Below are positions 15,890 to 25,592 of a stretch of 64,000 nt of DNA, piece by piece. The DNA is from an uncultured Treponema sp. (GTDB lineage: Bacteria; Spirochaetota; Spirochaetia; Treponematales; Treponemataceae). How positions within the stretch are numbered: position 1 is the first letter of the stretch; each line of letters begins with the position of its first letter. The notes under the pieces were generated by a model. That model was not told where the DNA came from. It made no database searches and was given only the letters and a program-made list of their open reading frames with translations. The position numbers and the translations under genes were made by a program. Location of the stretch: NCBI GenBank assembly GCA_937877535.1, contig CALFJF010000051.1, forward strand, positions 46,204 to 110,203, read 5' to 3'.

Positions 15890-17818
15890 TCACTCAAGTC
15901 CTACGTTCACGATGAGTTTGTCTTGATACCAGTCCACGCTCATCGAAAATTCTTTGTCGCTATATCCTTCACACCGCGCCCGAACTTTCCAAACCGTTCC
16001 CGCAAAAAGGTCTTTTGCAGGAATTTTTGAAAGCGAAACCCACTCGCCTTTGTAATTTACGGTGAATTTTGTTTTGTCCGTCAAATCTTTTCCGTCTTTG
16101 AGCGAAAACGACTTGGTGATTATTGAAATCTGGCGATTTTCTTTTAAGAGGTCGTCAAATTGAATCGAAACCGTTTTGTTTCCGCTTTCGACTTTGAACG
16201 ACCGCCAAAGAACGTAAGAACCCAACACGACTTTGAGTCGGTAACTTCCGCGCGTTAAATAGGCGGGCTTTATCGAGTATTTTCTGCTCGCCTTTTTTGT
16301 TTCTCCCGAATCGAGCGAGAAAACGCGACGACTTCCGTTCACCTCTGGTTGGTCTCCGCCGTCTTCAAAAAAGAACGCCATCATTGGAAGGTTCGTGTTG
16401 TACGCCGTGCTGATTCCTTTGTCTGGAATACTGATTGAAACATTCACGGGCGTAAAGAACGGCGAAAGAATCGTTTTGTGAATCGCTCCACTCCTCCAAA
16501 GCCAAACGGCAAGCGAACACAACATAATCGCGCCAAGAAGCGACGAAAGCACAATTTGAAGAATCGGCTTTTTTGGCGTAAACGACGCGATTCTAAACGA
16601 GCGTCCGCTTGAAAGTGCCCCCACGGTTTTTGCAAGCGACACGCGAATTTCGTGCGTGTCGTAGCGAGAAAGGATTTTTTTCAAAAGGTCGATGACAGGT
16701 TCAAGAGAATCATAGCGTTTTTCGCGATTGTACTTGAGCATTTTTTTTACCGCGCAACACACGCTTCGAGGAACCGTTGGATTCAATTTTCTAATTGAAG
16801 TGTATTTTCCGCGTTTTATGCACTTCATCACGTTTTCGTCAGGGCGCATCGTGCTCATGTTTACGGGACAACCGAATGGTTTTTTTCCGGTGAGCATTTC
16901 GTAGAGCATAACGCCCATCGAGTAAATGTCCGCCCTATAATCCACGGACGAAGAATCGAGCACTTGCTCTGGAGACATATAAGACGGCGTTCCAAGCATT
17001 GAACCTGCAAGCGTAAGCGCGTCTTCGCCGTCACCGTTTTCAACGACCATTCCGTCATCGTCGTCGTCAGCACTCCCCTCTTCTTTGTCGTCCGCAGCAA
17101 TTCCAAAGTCGGTGATTTTCACTTCCCCCGTCTTTGAAATCAAAAGGTTCGCAGGTTTTATGTCGCGATGAATGATTTTTCGCTTGTGCGCAAATTGCAA
17201 ACCTCGACACGCATCCATAAAAATCAAAAGTGCCAATTCAAGACCGAGTGGACCACATTTTGCCACGTTTTTTGGGTCATCGCGGGCATCTTGCTCTCGC
17301 TGTTTTGCGCATTTTTCGATGAGTTTGTCGAGCGAACACCCGTCCACGAGTTCCTCAACAAGATAACTGCTTCTGCCCGCTTTGAAATACTCATACGTGT
17401 TTACGATATACGGACTTTGCAATTCTCGAAGAATCGTTGCCTCCCGCTTGAACCGTTCTTCCGCAGCCGCGTTGTTTTTTAGAATCAACTTTTTGAGAAT
17501 TAAATCGGTTCCAAGTTCAGGGTGCTTTGTAATGTAAACCGCCCCCATTCCGCCTTGCGCGAGTTTTTTTATGAGCGGATAATTTCCGATTTTTTTGTGC
17601 GCCGTCGTTTTTTTTGCAGCAGGCTTTTCCGCGCCCTTTCCTGAAACACGAGGCGACGCAGAAGTTTGCGAAATGACAGTGGCTGCCACCGTTCTCTCCA
17701 CAGGAGTTTTCTTTGCCACGGGTTTCGCGACCACGGTAGATTCAACTGTTTTTGGCTGCCGTGCGCTCGGAGAACTTTTTGCGCCACCTGCAACAACGGT
17801 TTCTGACGTATCTGCCAT
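15890..17818 (-). CDS. Membrane-anchored Hanks-type Ser/Thr protein kinase
   Basis: PknB-like kinase of 642 residues. An Ala/Lys/Pro/Thr-rich segment (1-75) leads to the kinase domain (80-385): glycine loop AQGGMGAVY, lysine in LILKK near 109, HRDIKPANLL at 217-226, DFG at 237-239, SPEQ at 282-285. All catalytic residues are present. An unusual acidic insertion (about 243-265, including five Asp in a row) lies in the activation segment. One membrane span is at 419-441. The remaining 200 residues would lie outside the cytoplasm and resemble a beta-rich sensor, with no PASTA repeats. The metallophosphoesterase and FHA genes directly upstream suggest a phospho-signalling module. Confidence 0.92.
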   Translation of the reverse strand: MADTSETVVAGGAKSSPSARQPKTVESTVVAKPVAKKTPVERTVAATVISQTSASPRVSGKGAEKPAAKKTTAHKKIGNYPLIKKLAQGGMGAVYITKHPELGTDLILKKLILKNNAAAEERFKREATILRELQSPYIVNTYEYFKAGRSSYLVEELVDGCSLDKLIEKCAKQREQDARDDPKNVAKCGPLGLELALLIFMDACRGLQFAHKRKIIHRDIKPANLLISKTGEVKITDFGIAADDKEEGSADDDDDGMVVENGDGEDALTLAGSMLGTPSYMSPEQVLDSSSVDYRADIYSMGVMLYEMLTGKKPFGCPVNMSTMRPDENVMKCIKRGKYTSIRKLNPTVPRSVCCAVKKMLKYNREKRYDSLEPVIDLLKKILSRYDTHEIRVSLAKTVGALSSGRSFRIASFTPKKPILQIVLSSLLGAIMLCSLAVWLWRSGAIHKTILSPFFTPVNVSISIPDKGISTAYNTNLPMMAFFFEDGGDQPEVNGSRRVFSLDSGETKKASRKYSIKPAYLTRGSYRLKVVLGSYVLWRSFKVESGNKTVSIQFDDLLKENRQISIITKSFSLKDGKDLTDKTKFTVNYKGEWVSLSKIPAKDLFAGTVWKVRARCEGYSDKEFSMSVDWYQDKLIVNVGLE

Positions 17819-17858
17819 ATTTTTTCTCCTTAAAAAATTAAAAATTCAGTTTTTTGAC

Positions 17859-18959
17859 TTACAACGTTCGTTTTTCGACCAAAAAAATATCCGTTTGAGG
17901 ATTGAACGTGCGGTCTGGGAAAACGCACGCAACTTGCTCAACATCTGGATTGTGAATTTGAACAAAAAGTCCGCCTTGCCGCAGCGCGAATGTGTCTGAA
18001 ACGGGTCTGTGTCCGCCAATCCAACGAACGGCTTTTTGATTTCGCCCCAAAAAGCCGCGTTTGTAAAGCGACGAAATGGTAAGAGAAACGCTGTCCTCTG
18101 ACGCGGCATCGTTTGCAGTCCAAGTCAAATCGTAAACGGCAGAATCGTTTGTAAGTGCGTTCACCAATTCTTCTCTTGAAAAATGACGGAAAGGCTCTGC
18201 GTGGCTCAAAATGCAATTTTTCAAAACGGCACAAACGGGAAGCGCGTGTTCAAAACAAGCAAGGCAATGCAAAAAAAGGTCGTCGTATTTGTTGCGAATG
18301 AACTCCGCGCACATGACTCCCTCTTCGCAAAACTTTCTAAAAGCGCGATTTCCAAACTCAAGATTCACGCCTTTAGAAAAAGTGGCGTTTCGCACATTTT
18401 CGTGATTTCCCTTCAAAACGTGAAAAAAGTGCGGAAATGCCGTTTTTAAGATGAACACGCTTTGCCAAACGGCAAGATTTTCCCGCATTTCTTCGTTCAT
18501 CGATTTGCTTTTTAGAAAAACGTCAACATCCTTATCGTCGTAATAAAACGAGCAAAAATCGCCGTAGGCATCTGCCCATCTTTTTCTAGCACGAGATTCT
18601 GCATGAGGAAGGTCGCCCAACAAAACAACAAGCAATTTTCCAGCAAAAAGGAGTTCCAGAACGCTTTTTCCCTCTCCAAACGGAGGCGAAAAATCCAACA
18701 CATCCAAAATAAGAGAAAGACGCGCGTGAACATCTGGAACGACTATCACGGGGAGCGCGTTCATAGAAGAAGACGCAAAATCCAAAAGTCCGCCGGGGCT
18801 TCCCGAAGAATCCGACGGACGATAAGACGCATCTTCCGTTTCAAGCACCGAAGATGCGTCGTTGCAAAGAGAAATAAAATCGTCGTACAAAGGAAGACCG
18901 TCAAGGTGCAAAAGCGCGGTTAACCGCGCTCGCACATTTGCGACATCTGTTTTTGGCAC
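17859..18959 (-). CDS. Calcineurin-like metallophosphoesterase
   Basis: A 366-residue protein with the two-metal phosphoesterase signature: VVPDVHARL (DxH), LLGDLPHAES (GD), LKGNHENV (GNHE), ILSHAEPF (H) and WIGGHRPV (GH). This is the order found in PPP-type phosphatases and related hydrolases. The usual GDxVDRG is replaced by GDLPHAES, so protein-phosphatase specificity should not be assumed. No signal peptide or membrane span. It lies 15 bases after the FHA gene and 40 bases before the kinase gene, in one likely transcript, and may reverse the kinase's action or act on a nucleotide. Substrate unproven. Confidence 0.85.
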   Translation of the reverse strand: MPKTDVANVRARLTALLHLDGLPLYDDFISLCNDASSVLETEDASYRPSDSSGSPGGLLDFASSSMNALPVIVVPDVHARLSLILDVLDFSPPFGEGKSVLELLFAGKLLVVLLGDLPHAESRARKRWADAYGDFCSFYYDDKDVDVFLKSKSMNEEMRENLAVWQSVFILKTAFPHFFHVLKGNHENVRNATFSKGVNLEFGNRAFRKFCEEGVMCAEFIRNKYDDLFLHCLACFEHALPVCAVLKNCILSHAEPFRHFSREELVNALTNDSAVYDLTWTANDAASEDSVSLTISSLYKRGFLGRNQKAVRWIGGHRPVSDTFALRQGGLFVQIHNPDVEQVACVFPDRTFNPQTDIFLVEKRTL

Positions 18960-18974
18960 GCTCTTTTCTCGCGT

Positions 18975-19322
18975 TTACGCCATAACCAACGAAGTCGTTC
19001 CGATAGTTATTTTATCCCCAGCGTTGAGTTTCAAGAACTTTCCGTCGCCAGGAACGCGATGTCCGTTTACAAAAGTTCCGTTTGTGCTATTCTCGTCTTT
19101 GAGGAAATAAGCGTCCTTGATTTTTTGAATCGTAGCATGAACGCGGCTGGCGAGTTTGTCGTCAATGACAATAGTGCAATCTGGACTGCGACCAAGCGTC
19201 ATTTTTGCGACAAGATTTACTCGCTGTTTGTTGAACGTGAGATAAGAAACGGGCGCACCTTCGGAGATTTTTTCGAGATGCTTACCAACTGGACTTGATG
19301 ACATAATTGTTGCTTCTTGCAT
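18975..19322 (-). CDS. FHA-domain protein
   Basis: A 115-residue protein made almost entirely of one forkhead-associated domain, which binds phosphothreonine peptides. The core is GRSPDCTIVIDDKLASRVHA then STNGTFVNGHRV, with the conserved Gly-Arg, Ser-x-x-His and Asn-Gly positions. It probably reads sites phosphorylated by the kinase encoded two genes downstream. The ATG at 19322 is chosen over a TTG 21 bases earlier that lies in the likely ribosome-binding stretch GGGAG; a further ATG at 19304 is possible. No effector domain is attached, so it would act as an adaptor. Confidence 0.87.
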   Translation of the reverse strand: MQEATIMSSSPVGKHLEKISEGAPVSYLTFNKQRVNLVAKMTLGRSPDCTIVIDDKLASRVHATIQKIKDAYFLKDENSTNGTFVNGHRVPGDGKFLKLNAGDKITIGTTSLVMA

Positions 19323-19385
19323 AATGTACCATTTTACTCCCAAAATGCTCTATGAGCAAGTATTGATTTTTCCTTCCAAAACGCC

Positions 19386-20744
19386 TTAAAGGATATATCG
19401 ACTCGTGTCTTCGTCTTTTACGATGTCGGAAAGTTTTTCGTCAACGTAAGCAGCGTTCACAGTAACGGTTTCTCCCGCCTTTTCATCAGCGTCAAAACTG
19501 ATGTCTTCAAGGACTTTTTCCATTATCGTGTGAAGTCGCCGCGCTCCAATATTCTCGCTCCGCGTGTTCACGTCTTCCGCAAGAAAACTCATGCGCTCAA
19601 TCGCGTCATCGGTGAACACGATTTTTAGCCCTTCCGTTTCAAGAAGAGCCGTGTACTGCCGAGTGAGCGCGTTCTTTGGTTCAAGCAAAATTCGTCGGAA
19701 ATCCTCTTTTTTGAGCGATTCGAGTTCCACCCGAAGTGGAAAGCGTCCTTGCAGTTCTGGAATCAAATCGCTTGGAGCCGAAAGACTAAACGCTCCTGCG
19801 GCAATAAACAGAATGTGAGTTGTATCAACAACGCCGAATTTTGTGTTGACTTTGCTTCCTTCGACAATCGGCAAAATATCGCGCTGAACGCCCTCGCGAC
19901 TCACCTGCCCCGAAGACGAAGCGTTTTTTGTAGCGATTTTGTCGATTTCGTCGATGAAAATGATTCCGCTTTGCTCAACGCGCTCCCGCGCCACGTCCGA
20001 AACCTTGTCAACGTCAATCATCGAATCAAGAACATCCTCTTCGATAATTTTTCTTGCCTCGCGCACAGAAACGAGCCGTTTTTTCACGTTCTTTCCAGAA
20101 AGCATATCTTGAATGTCCATCATGCCGCTTTGAATGTCATCAAGGCTTCCGCCCGCAATGATTCCCATATTCGGTATTCCGCGGCTTTTTCTAACGGTAA
20201 CTTCCACTTCCCGCTCTTCGAGTTTTCCGTCACGAAGCATCGAGCGGAATTTTTCGCGCGTTTCTTCCGAAACAACAGGCTTCGATTCGTCCTCGTTTTC
20301 CGCGCCGTCTTTTTTTTCGCTTCCTGGAAGCAAAAGGTCAAGCAACCGTTCTTCGACTTTTGGCTCGCTGTCTTTTCTCATCGATTCTTCGACTTCGCGC
20401 TTCACGTCGTTGAAACCAACTGCCATAAGGTCGCGCACCATTGATTCCACATCGCGTCCCACGTAGCCGACTTCCGTGTACTTTGTTGCTTCCACTTTTA
20501 CAAACGGCGCATTCACCAGTTTTGCAAGCCTTCGCGCGATTTCAGTTTTTCCCACTCCCGTAGGTCCAATCATCAAAATATTTTTTGGTGCTACTTCGTC
20601 GCGAATATCTTCAGAAAGGCGAAGACGGCGAAGCCTGTTTCTTAAAGCGACGGCAACCGCTTTTTTTGCCTTTTCCTGCCCAATTATATATTGGTCGAGT
20701 TTTTCTACGATTTCTTTTGGAGTAAGTCCTTTGAGTTTGTCCAT
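19386..20744 (-). CDS. hslU: ATP-dependent protease ATPase subunit HslU
   Basis: AAA+ unfoldase that feeds substrates to the HslV peptidase. The start ([17 protein letters not shown]) is typical. The Walker A site is [18 protein letters not shown] near 54-71, the pore loop is in the [19 protein letters not shown] region near 85, the I-domain fills about 110-240, and Walker B is [11 protein letters not shown]. The sensor region [20 protein letters not shown] and the C-terminus EDTSRYIL match the conserved tail that docks into HslV. The 452-residue length is normal. It lies 27 bases after hslV. Confidence 0.97.
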   Translation of the reverse strand: MDKLKGLTPKEIVEKLDQYIIGQEKAKKAVAVALRNRLRRLRLSEDIRDEVAPKNILMIGPTGVGKTEIARRLAKLVNAPFVKVEATKYTEVGYVGRDVESMVRDLMAVGFNDVKREVEESMRKDSEPKVEERLLDLLLPGSEKKDGAENEDESKPVVSEETREKFRSMLRDGKLEEREVEVTVRKSRGIPNMGIIAGGSLDDIQSGMMDIQDMLSGKNVKKRLVSVREARKIIEEDVLDSMIDVDKVSDVARERVEQSGIIFIDEIDKIATKNASSSGQVSREGVQRDILPIVEGSKVNTKFGVVDTTHILFIAAGAFSLSAPSDLIPELQGRFPLRVELESLKKEDFRRILLEPKNALTRQYTALLETEGLKIVFTDDAIERMSFLAEDVNTRSENIGARRLHTIMEKVLEDISFDADEKAGETVTVNAAYVDEKLSDIVKDEDTSRYIL

Positions 20745-20771
20745 TTTTTCATTCCTGTTTTTTTTACAAAA

Positions 20772-21317
20772 TCAGCCGAGTTCTTCTACGGTGATGTTTG
20801 AATTTGTGTAAATGCAAATAGTTCCTGCGATTTTTAGGCTTCGCTCGGCGATTTCTCGCGCACTAAGCGACGACGAGTCGAGATACGCAAGGGCAGCAGA
20901 GTACGCATAATTTCCGCCCGAACCGATTGCAAGAACGTCGTTCTCTGGTTCTATCACGTTTCCGTCCCCAGAAACAAGAAGGATTTTTGACGAATCAGCC
21001 ACCACAAGCATTGCTTCAAGATTTCTGTACATTTTTTCAGTACGCCACATTTTTGCCAATTCCACGCTCGCCCGCGTTATGTCGCCCGAAAATTCCTTGA
21101 GTTTTTCCTCAAACTTTTCAAGAAGCGTGAACGCATCGGCAACGCTTCCCGCAAAACCTGTAAGAACCTTGCCGCCGTAAATCTTGCGCACTTTTCGCGC
21201 GTTTCCTTTACAAACTGTGTTTCCGAGCGTAACTTGTCCGTCGCCAGCCATTGCAACTTTTCCGTTTCGCTTTACAGCCACAACCGTCGTACTCCGAATT
21301 TTTGTTTTTTCCGACAT
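20772..21317 (-). CDS. hslV: ATP-dependent protease peptidase subunit HslV
   Basis: Threonine peptidase of the two-component HslUV protease. A propeptide MSEKTKIRS precedes the [20 protein letters not shown] block, whose first threonine after processing should be the nucleophile. Proteasome-like motifs [33 protein letters not shown] and AIGSGGNYA are all present. The propeptide of about nine residues is longer than in many relatives. AAGGA stands upstream of the ATG. Order xerC-hslV-hslU, with 29 and 27 bases between genes, indicates one operon. Confidence 0.97.
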   Translation of the reverse strand: MSEKTKIRSTTVVAVKRNGKVAMAGDGQVTLGNTVCKGNARKVRKIYGGKVLTGFAGSVADAFTLLEKFEEKLKEFSGDITRASVELAKMWRTEKMYRNLEAMLVVADSSKILLVSGDGNVIEPENDVLAIGSGGNYAYSAALAYLDSSSLSAREIAERSLKIAGTICIYTNSNITVEELG

Positions 21318-21346
21318 ATTTTTTCCTTAAAATAAATTTCAAACGT

Positions 21347-22291
21347 TTATTTTCCGTGCGGATGCGCTTTGTTGTACATCGCAATCAATTTTTCTGTGCT
21401 TATATGAGTGTATCGTTGCGTCGTGGAAATCGAAGAATGACCGAGCAATTCTTGCACGAGTCGAACGTCCGCGCCAGCAGAAATCATCGCGGTTGCAAAC
21501 GTGTGCCGAAATGCGTGTGGCGACACCCGATGATTTGTTCCTTCAACGCCAGAATACCGATTCAAAATATAAGCAATTCCGCGCACACTCAACGCGCCCC
21601 CGTGCTGGTTCACAAAAAGGCTTTTTTCACAATCGTCCTCGCCAAACCGCTCGGCGCGCGACTTCAAATATTCTGAAAGTGCGCGCGTGGCATCAAGAGA
21701 AAAATAGACGATTCTGTCCTTTTTGCCTTTTCCCGTTACGAGAGCCTGCGAAAAATCATCAGAAACGTTATCTATCGAAAGCCCCGCGATTTCTCCAACT
21801 CGACAACCGCTCGAATACAAAACCTCAAAAAGCGCAACATCGCGCTCTTTCCAAAGGATTTCGTTTTTTGTAGGCTCAGAACAAAGCGCGTCGATTTCCG
21901 CTTGTGTCATAAAGCGCGGAAGTCGCTTCGGCTCTCGAACAGAATGAATCGAAATCGCAGGATTTATGGAAATGTAGCCAAGTCGCCTGCAATACGCAAA
22001 AAGCGAGCGAAAAGACGCGATAAATCGATTGATTGTACTTGACGCGCGATGTTTTTTGGAAAGTTCGCCAATGCTCCGCCGCAAATCCTCGGTTTCAACG
22101 AGCGAAACGGGAGCGTTTTTGTCAATAAACGGCATTTTTAGAAGTCCCGTAAGGTCGTTTTGATACGCTTTGACCGTGTTTTCAGAAACGGAAAGCACGC
22201 CTGTAATATAAACGAGATATTCTTCTACACATTCGCCAAGCGTTTTTAGTCCGTCAGCGCGGATTGGACGCAATTTGTCTTGAATCATCAT
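21347..22291 (-). CDS. xerC: Tyrosine recombinase XerC (CodV type)
   Basis: Site-specific recombinase that, with XerD, resolves chromosome dimers at dif. The N-terminal SAM-like core-binding domain covers residues 15-105 and the catalytic domain 125-305. Catalytic residues are visible as Arg164 (SSGCRVGE), a Lys near 190 (GKGKKDR), His259 and Arg262 (HAFRHTFA), His285 (LLGHSS) and the nucleophile Tyr294 (TQRYTH). Its ATG overlaps the topA stop by 4 bases and hslV follows 29 bases later, an order shared with other treponemes and with the codV-hslV-hslU operon of Bacillus. It is paired with a second recombinase at 26381. Confidence 0.93.
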   Translation of the reverse strand: MMIQDKLRPIRADGLKTLGECVEEYLVYITGVLSVSENTVKAYQNDLTGLLKMPFIDKNAPVSLVETEDLRRSIGELSKKHRASSTINRFIASFRSLFAYCRRLGYISINPAISIHSVREPKRLPRFMTQAEIDALCSEPTKNEILWKERDVALFEVLYSSGCRVGEIAGLSIDNVSDDFSQALVTGKGKKDRIVYFSLDATRALSEYLKSRAERFGEDDCEKSLFVNQHGGALSVRGIAYILNRYSGVEGTNHRVSPHAFRHTFATAMISAGADVRLVQELLGHSSISTTQRYTHISTEKLIAMYNKAHPHGK

Positions 22292-24465
22292 TTTTCTTCC
22301 GTTTCGTCTTCGCTGTGCAAAAAATCACACGCAGGATTTATACACGATTTATACGAACCGTTTTTCTTGTCGAATTTTTCGACCAAAAACCAACCGCATT
22401 TTGGACACGTCGCTTCGATTGGCTTAAAATGCGTCAAGAAACTGCATTTTGGGAAATTGGAGCAACCAAAAAACGATTTTCCGCGCCCTTTGCTTTTTCG
22501 TTCAACGATTTCGCCATTGCACCCGTCCATTGGACATTTTGCAAGTGGAATTGATTTTGTATTTCGACATTCTGGAAAGCCCGAACACGCAAGAAAATAG
22601 CCAAATCGCCCGAGTTTTTTTAACAATGGTCTGCCACATTTTTCGCACAATTCTTCGGTTTTTTCGTCCATAAAACCTTTGACAGATTCTTGATTTTGCT
22701 CGACTTCGTTCACTCTTTTTTTGAACGGCTCGTAAAACTCTTCAATCATTGCGCTCCAAGCGATTCCTTCGTTTTCAACGCCGTCGAGTTTGTTCTCTAT
22801 TTCTGCGGTAAATCCTTCGTTTATCACGTCAGGAAACGCCTCCACAAGAATTTGGCAAATCATTTTTCCCAAAATCGTTGGAACGAGTTGCTTGTTGCTC
22901 CTTGTAACATAATAGCGGTCGAGGAGCGTCGAAATAATCGGAGCATACGTTGAAGGACGACCGATTCCTTTTTCTTCAAGCGTTTTCACGATTGACGCAT
23001 CGGAAAAACGCGAAGGACCTTGCGTAAAATGCTTTTCTGGATAGAATTTCCGCTCGCTTGAAAGGACTTCCCCGACTTTTAATGACGGAAGATTTCCCGT
23101 AACGTCCTCTTTGGAAGAAAGGAGTTTGATGACTTTGTAAAATCCCTTTTCGACTAAACGACTTGCACTCACGCGAAAAAGCGCGTCGCCCGCTTTTATA
23201 TCAACGCTCGTTGTGGAAGTTTTTGCCGCCGTCATTTGACAAGAAACGAATCGCTCCCAAATGAGCGCGTAAAGCCGAAACTGGTCGCGCGAAAGGTATT
23301 CTTTAACGTCGTCGGGCGTGTAACTCGAATACGTTGGACGGATACATTCATGCGCGTCTTGCGCCCCTTTTCCCACAGAATACAAAACGCTTTCAGGCGG
23401 AAGTTCGTTCGGATGATTTTTTGAAATCCACTCGCGAACCTCATCAAGCGCAGTCTTTGAAATACGCACGGAGTCAGTTCGCATATAGGAAATCAAACCG
23501 ATTCGATTTTCTCCCATCTGAATTCCCTCGTAGAGTTGCTGCGCAACTTGCATTGTTTTTCTTGATGTAAAACCGAGCCGATTTGCCGCTGCCTGCTGCA
23601 ATTTTGAAGTCGTAAAAGGCGGGCGCGGTTTTACCGTCTTTTCAGTGATTTTTACGTCGGAAACGCTACATTCCGCGCTCAAAATCGCATCGATTATGTT
23701 TTGAACGTCTTTTTCGCTTTTTAGGTTTGGTTTTTCGCCCTTAAAAAGCACAAGTTGAGCCGTAAAAACGCTTTTTCCTTTTGAAAAATCCGCTTCGAGC
23801 GTCCAATATTCTTCGGGAAGAAAATCCTCGACCTCTTTCTCCCTGTCGCAAATCAGTCGCAAAGCAACAGACTGCACTCTTCCTGCAGAAAGTCCATTTT
23901 TGACCTTTTCCCACAAAAGCGGACTCAAATTGTATCCAACGAGTCTATCCAAAACACGACGCGCTTTTTGCGCATTCACCTTGTTTTCGTCAATAACGCC
24001 AGGATGTCGAACCGCGTCTTTTATCGCTGGCGGCGTAATTTCATTGAACACAATGCGCATAATTTTTGCATCGGTCTTGTCACGCAAAGCATTGTTCAAA
24101 TGCCAGGCAATCGCCTCTCCTTCGCGGTCGTTATCGCTTGCAAGCAGCACGATGTCGCTTTTTTTGGCATCTTTTTGCAATTCTTTCAAGATTTTTGCAC
24201 GCCCGCGCACCGTTATATACTCTGGCTGAAATCCGTGTTCAACATCCACCGCCAAGCGCGATTTTGGAAGGTCTATCAAATGCCCCATCGACGCTTTGAC
24301 GACATAGCCTTTTCCAAGATATTTTTCGATTGTTGAAGCCTTAGCAGGAGATTCCACAATAACAAGCGTCTGTTTTTTTGATTTTTGAGTCTTGTTTTTT
24401 TCGACTTTTTTCGATGATTTTACCGTTTTTTTTGCCGTACCATTACTGGACACGCTGTTCGACAT
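22288..24465 (-). CDS. topA: DNA topoisomerase I
   Basis: Type IA topoisomerase that relaxes negative supercoils. After a Lys/Ser-rich N-terminal tail of about 32 residues, the TOPRIM domain shows LVIVESPAKASTIEKYLG and SDNDREGEAIAWHL. The catalytic tyrosine lies in SYMRTDSVRIS near 326. Three C-terminal cysteine clusters of the topoisomerase zinc-finger type follow: CEKCG with CSGFPEC, CPMDGC with CSNFPKC, and CPKCG with CINPAC. The length of 725 residues fits an enzyme with three fingers. The end overlaps xerC by 4 bases. The 131-base gap upstream holds only a weak TAAAAT -10-like box and GGGGAAG ahead of the ATG. Confidence 0.97.
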   Translation of the reverse strand: MSNSVSSNGTAKKTVKSSKKVEKNKTQKSKKQTLVIVESPAKASTIEKYLGKGYVVKASMGHLIDLPKSRLAVDVEHGFQPEYITVRGRAKILKELQKDAKKSDIVLLASDNDREGEAIAWHLNNALRDKTDAKIMRIVFNEITPPAIKDAVRHPGVIDENKVNAQKARRVLDRLVGYNLSPLLWEKVKNGLSAGRVQSVALRLICDREKEVEDFLPEEYWTLEADFSKGKSVFTAQLVLFKGEKPNLKSEKDVQNIIDAILSAECSVSDVKITEKTVKPRPPFTTSKLQQAAANRLGFTSRKTMQVAQQLYEGIQMGENRIGLISYMRTDSVRISKTALDEVREWISKNHPNELPPESVLYSVGKGAQDAHECIRPTYSSYTPDDVKEYLSRDQFRLYALIWERFVSCQMTAAKTSTTSVDIKAGDALFRVSASRLVEKGFYKVIKLLSSKEDVTGNLPSLKVGEVLSSERKFYPEKHFTQGPSRFSDASIVKTLEEKGIGRPSTYAPIISTLLDRYYVTRSNKQLVPTILGKMICQILVEAFPDVINEGFTAEIENKLDGVENEGIAWSAMIEEFYEPFKKRVNEVEQNQESVKGFMDEKTEELCEKCGRPLLKKLGRFGYFLACSGFPECRNTKSIPLAKCPMDGCNGEIVERKSKGRGKSFFGCSNFPKCSFLTHFKPIEATCPKCGWFLVEKFDKKNGSYKSCINPACDFLHSEDETEEK

Positions 24466-24596
24466 GATGCTTCCCCGTTTTCCTTTTACTTTTCCATTTT
24501 AGCGAGTATTTTGCCACTTGCTATTTTCATTTTCGACAATATCGACCTGTATTTCAACACGGCAAAAAGAAGATTTTTCAAAAATCACTTGTAAAA

Positions 24597-25592
24597 TCAC
24601 CGACTTTCGGGCGGAAGCGACATCGCTTTCAAAAAATCCGTGTAACTCGAAATGACTCTCGCGCCCTCGCTGACAAATCGCTCTGAAGTTGAACACGTTG
24701 CAGCCGCGCTTTTTTTCATTCTTGCTCGAACCGCCTCTGAAAGAGTTGCCGCTCCAACCGTAAAATTCGACGAGTGAAACAAAAGGTCTCTGTCGTAATC
24801 AAGCGCGAATGACGCGGTGTGAAGTGCGCCGCTTCCTGGCGGGCTTTGCATTACAACGGTTGCAGGCGACAAAGCGGCAATAATTCGATTTCTTTGCACG
24901 AATCTCCAAGCGGCAGCAGGCGTGCCTGGAGTGTACTCACCGACGATTGCCCCGCCATTTTCCAAAATGCGAGCGGCAACACGGATATGACTTTTTGGCG
25001 TAATTTCGTCGATTCCACCTGGCAAAACGGCAACCGTGGCTCCTTTTCCTAAACTCGCAGAGCGAAGTGCTCCCCTGTGCGCCGCCACGTCAACTCCAAA
25101 CGCAATTCCGCTTACAATCGTTCGCCCGTCAGACGCTGCGTCAAATGCAAACTCCTCCGTCTTTTTTATCGCTTCCGCATCTGCCCGTCGGCTTCCAACA
25201 ACGGACACGCATGGCGACGACAACGACAGCAGATTTCCTCGATAAAAAAGCGAAAACGGCGGGTCTGTGATAAGACTAAGAATCGGCGGATACTCTTTGT
25301 CGCCATAAAAAACGGCAGAAATCCGAAGCGAGCAAAGAATCTTGTACGATTTTTCCGCTGCCAAAAGCCGAGCCGAGCCGTCCCACTCTTCAAACGAGCG
25401 GATTTTTCGACCAACGATTGCCGAAATTTTTGCAATCGAAAGCGAAGTAATTTCCAAAAAGGCGGAATCCGAGCCAGACGAATCAAACACGCGGCGAAGA
25501 TACGAAAGCAGTCGCATTTTTTCTTTGAGCGTCAAAAAATGCGCATCTGCAATAACAAGGCGGCAAATAAATGATTCACGGCTATTTTGCAT
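24597..25592 (-). CDS. dprA: DNA processing protein DprA (Smf)
   Basis: Rossmann-fold single-strand DNA-binding protein that loads RecA during natural transformation in other bacteria; it is also kept by species not known to be transformable. The core is VVGSRRADAEAIKKTE, IVSGIAFGVDVAAHRGAL, VAVLPGGID and NRIIAALSPATVV. An N-terminal helical part precedes it and a short winged-helix-like tail may follow. I begin it at the ATG at 25592 (MQNSRESFICRL), giving 331 residues. The longer frame reads back through the lipoprotein gene with an implausibly basic sequence. That start overlaps the lipoprotein gene by 11 bases, implying translational coupling. Confidence 0.92.
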   Translation of the reverse strand: MQNSRESFICRLVIADAHFLTLKEKMRLLSYLRRVFDSSGSDSAFLEITSLSIAKISAIVGRKIRSFEEWDGSARLLAAEKSYKILCSLRISAVFYGDKEYPPILSLITDPPFSLFYRGNLLSLSSPCVSVVGSRRADAEAIKKTEEFAFDAASDGRTIVSGIAFGVDVAAHRGALRSASLGKGATVAVLPGGIDEITPKSHIRVAARILENGGAIVGEYTPGTPAAAWRFVQRNRIIAALSPATVVMQSPPGSGALHTASFALDYDRDLLFHSSNFTVGAATLSEAVRARMKKSAAATCSTSERFVSEGARVISSYTDFLKAMSLPPESR

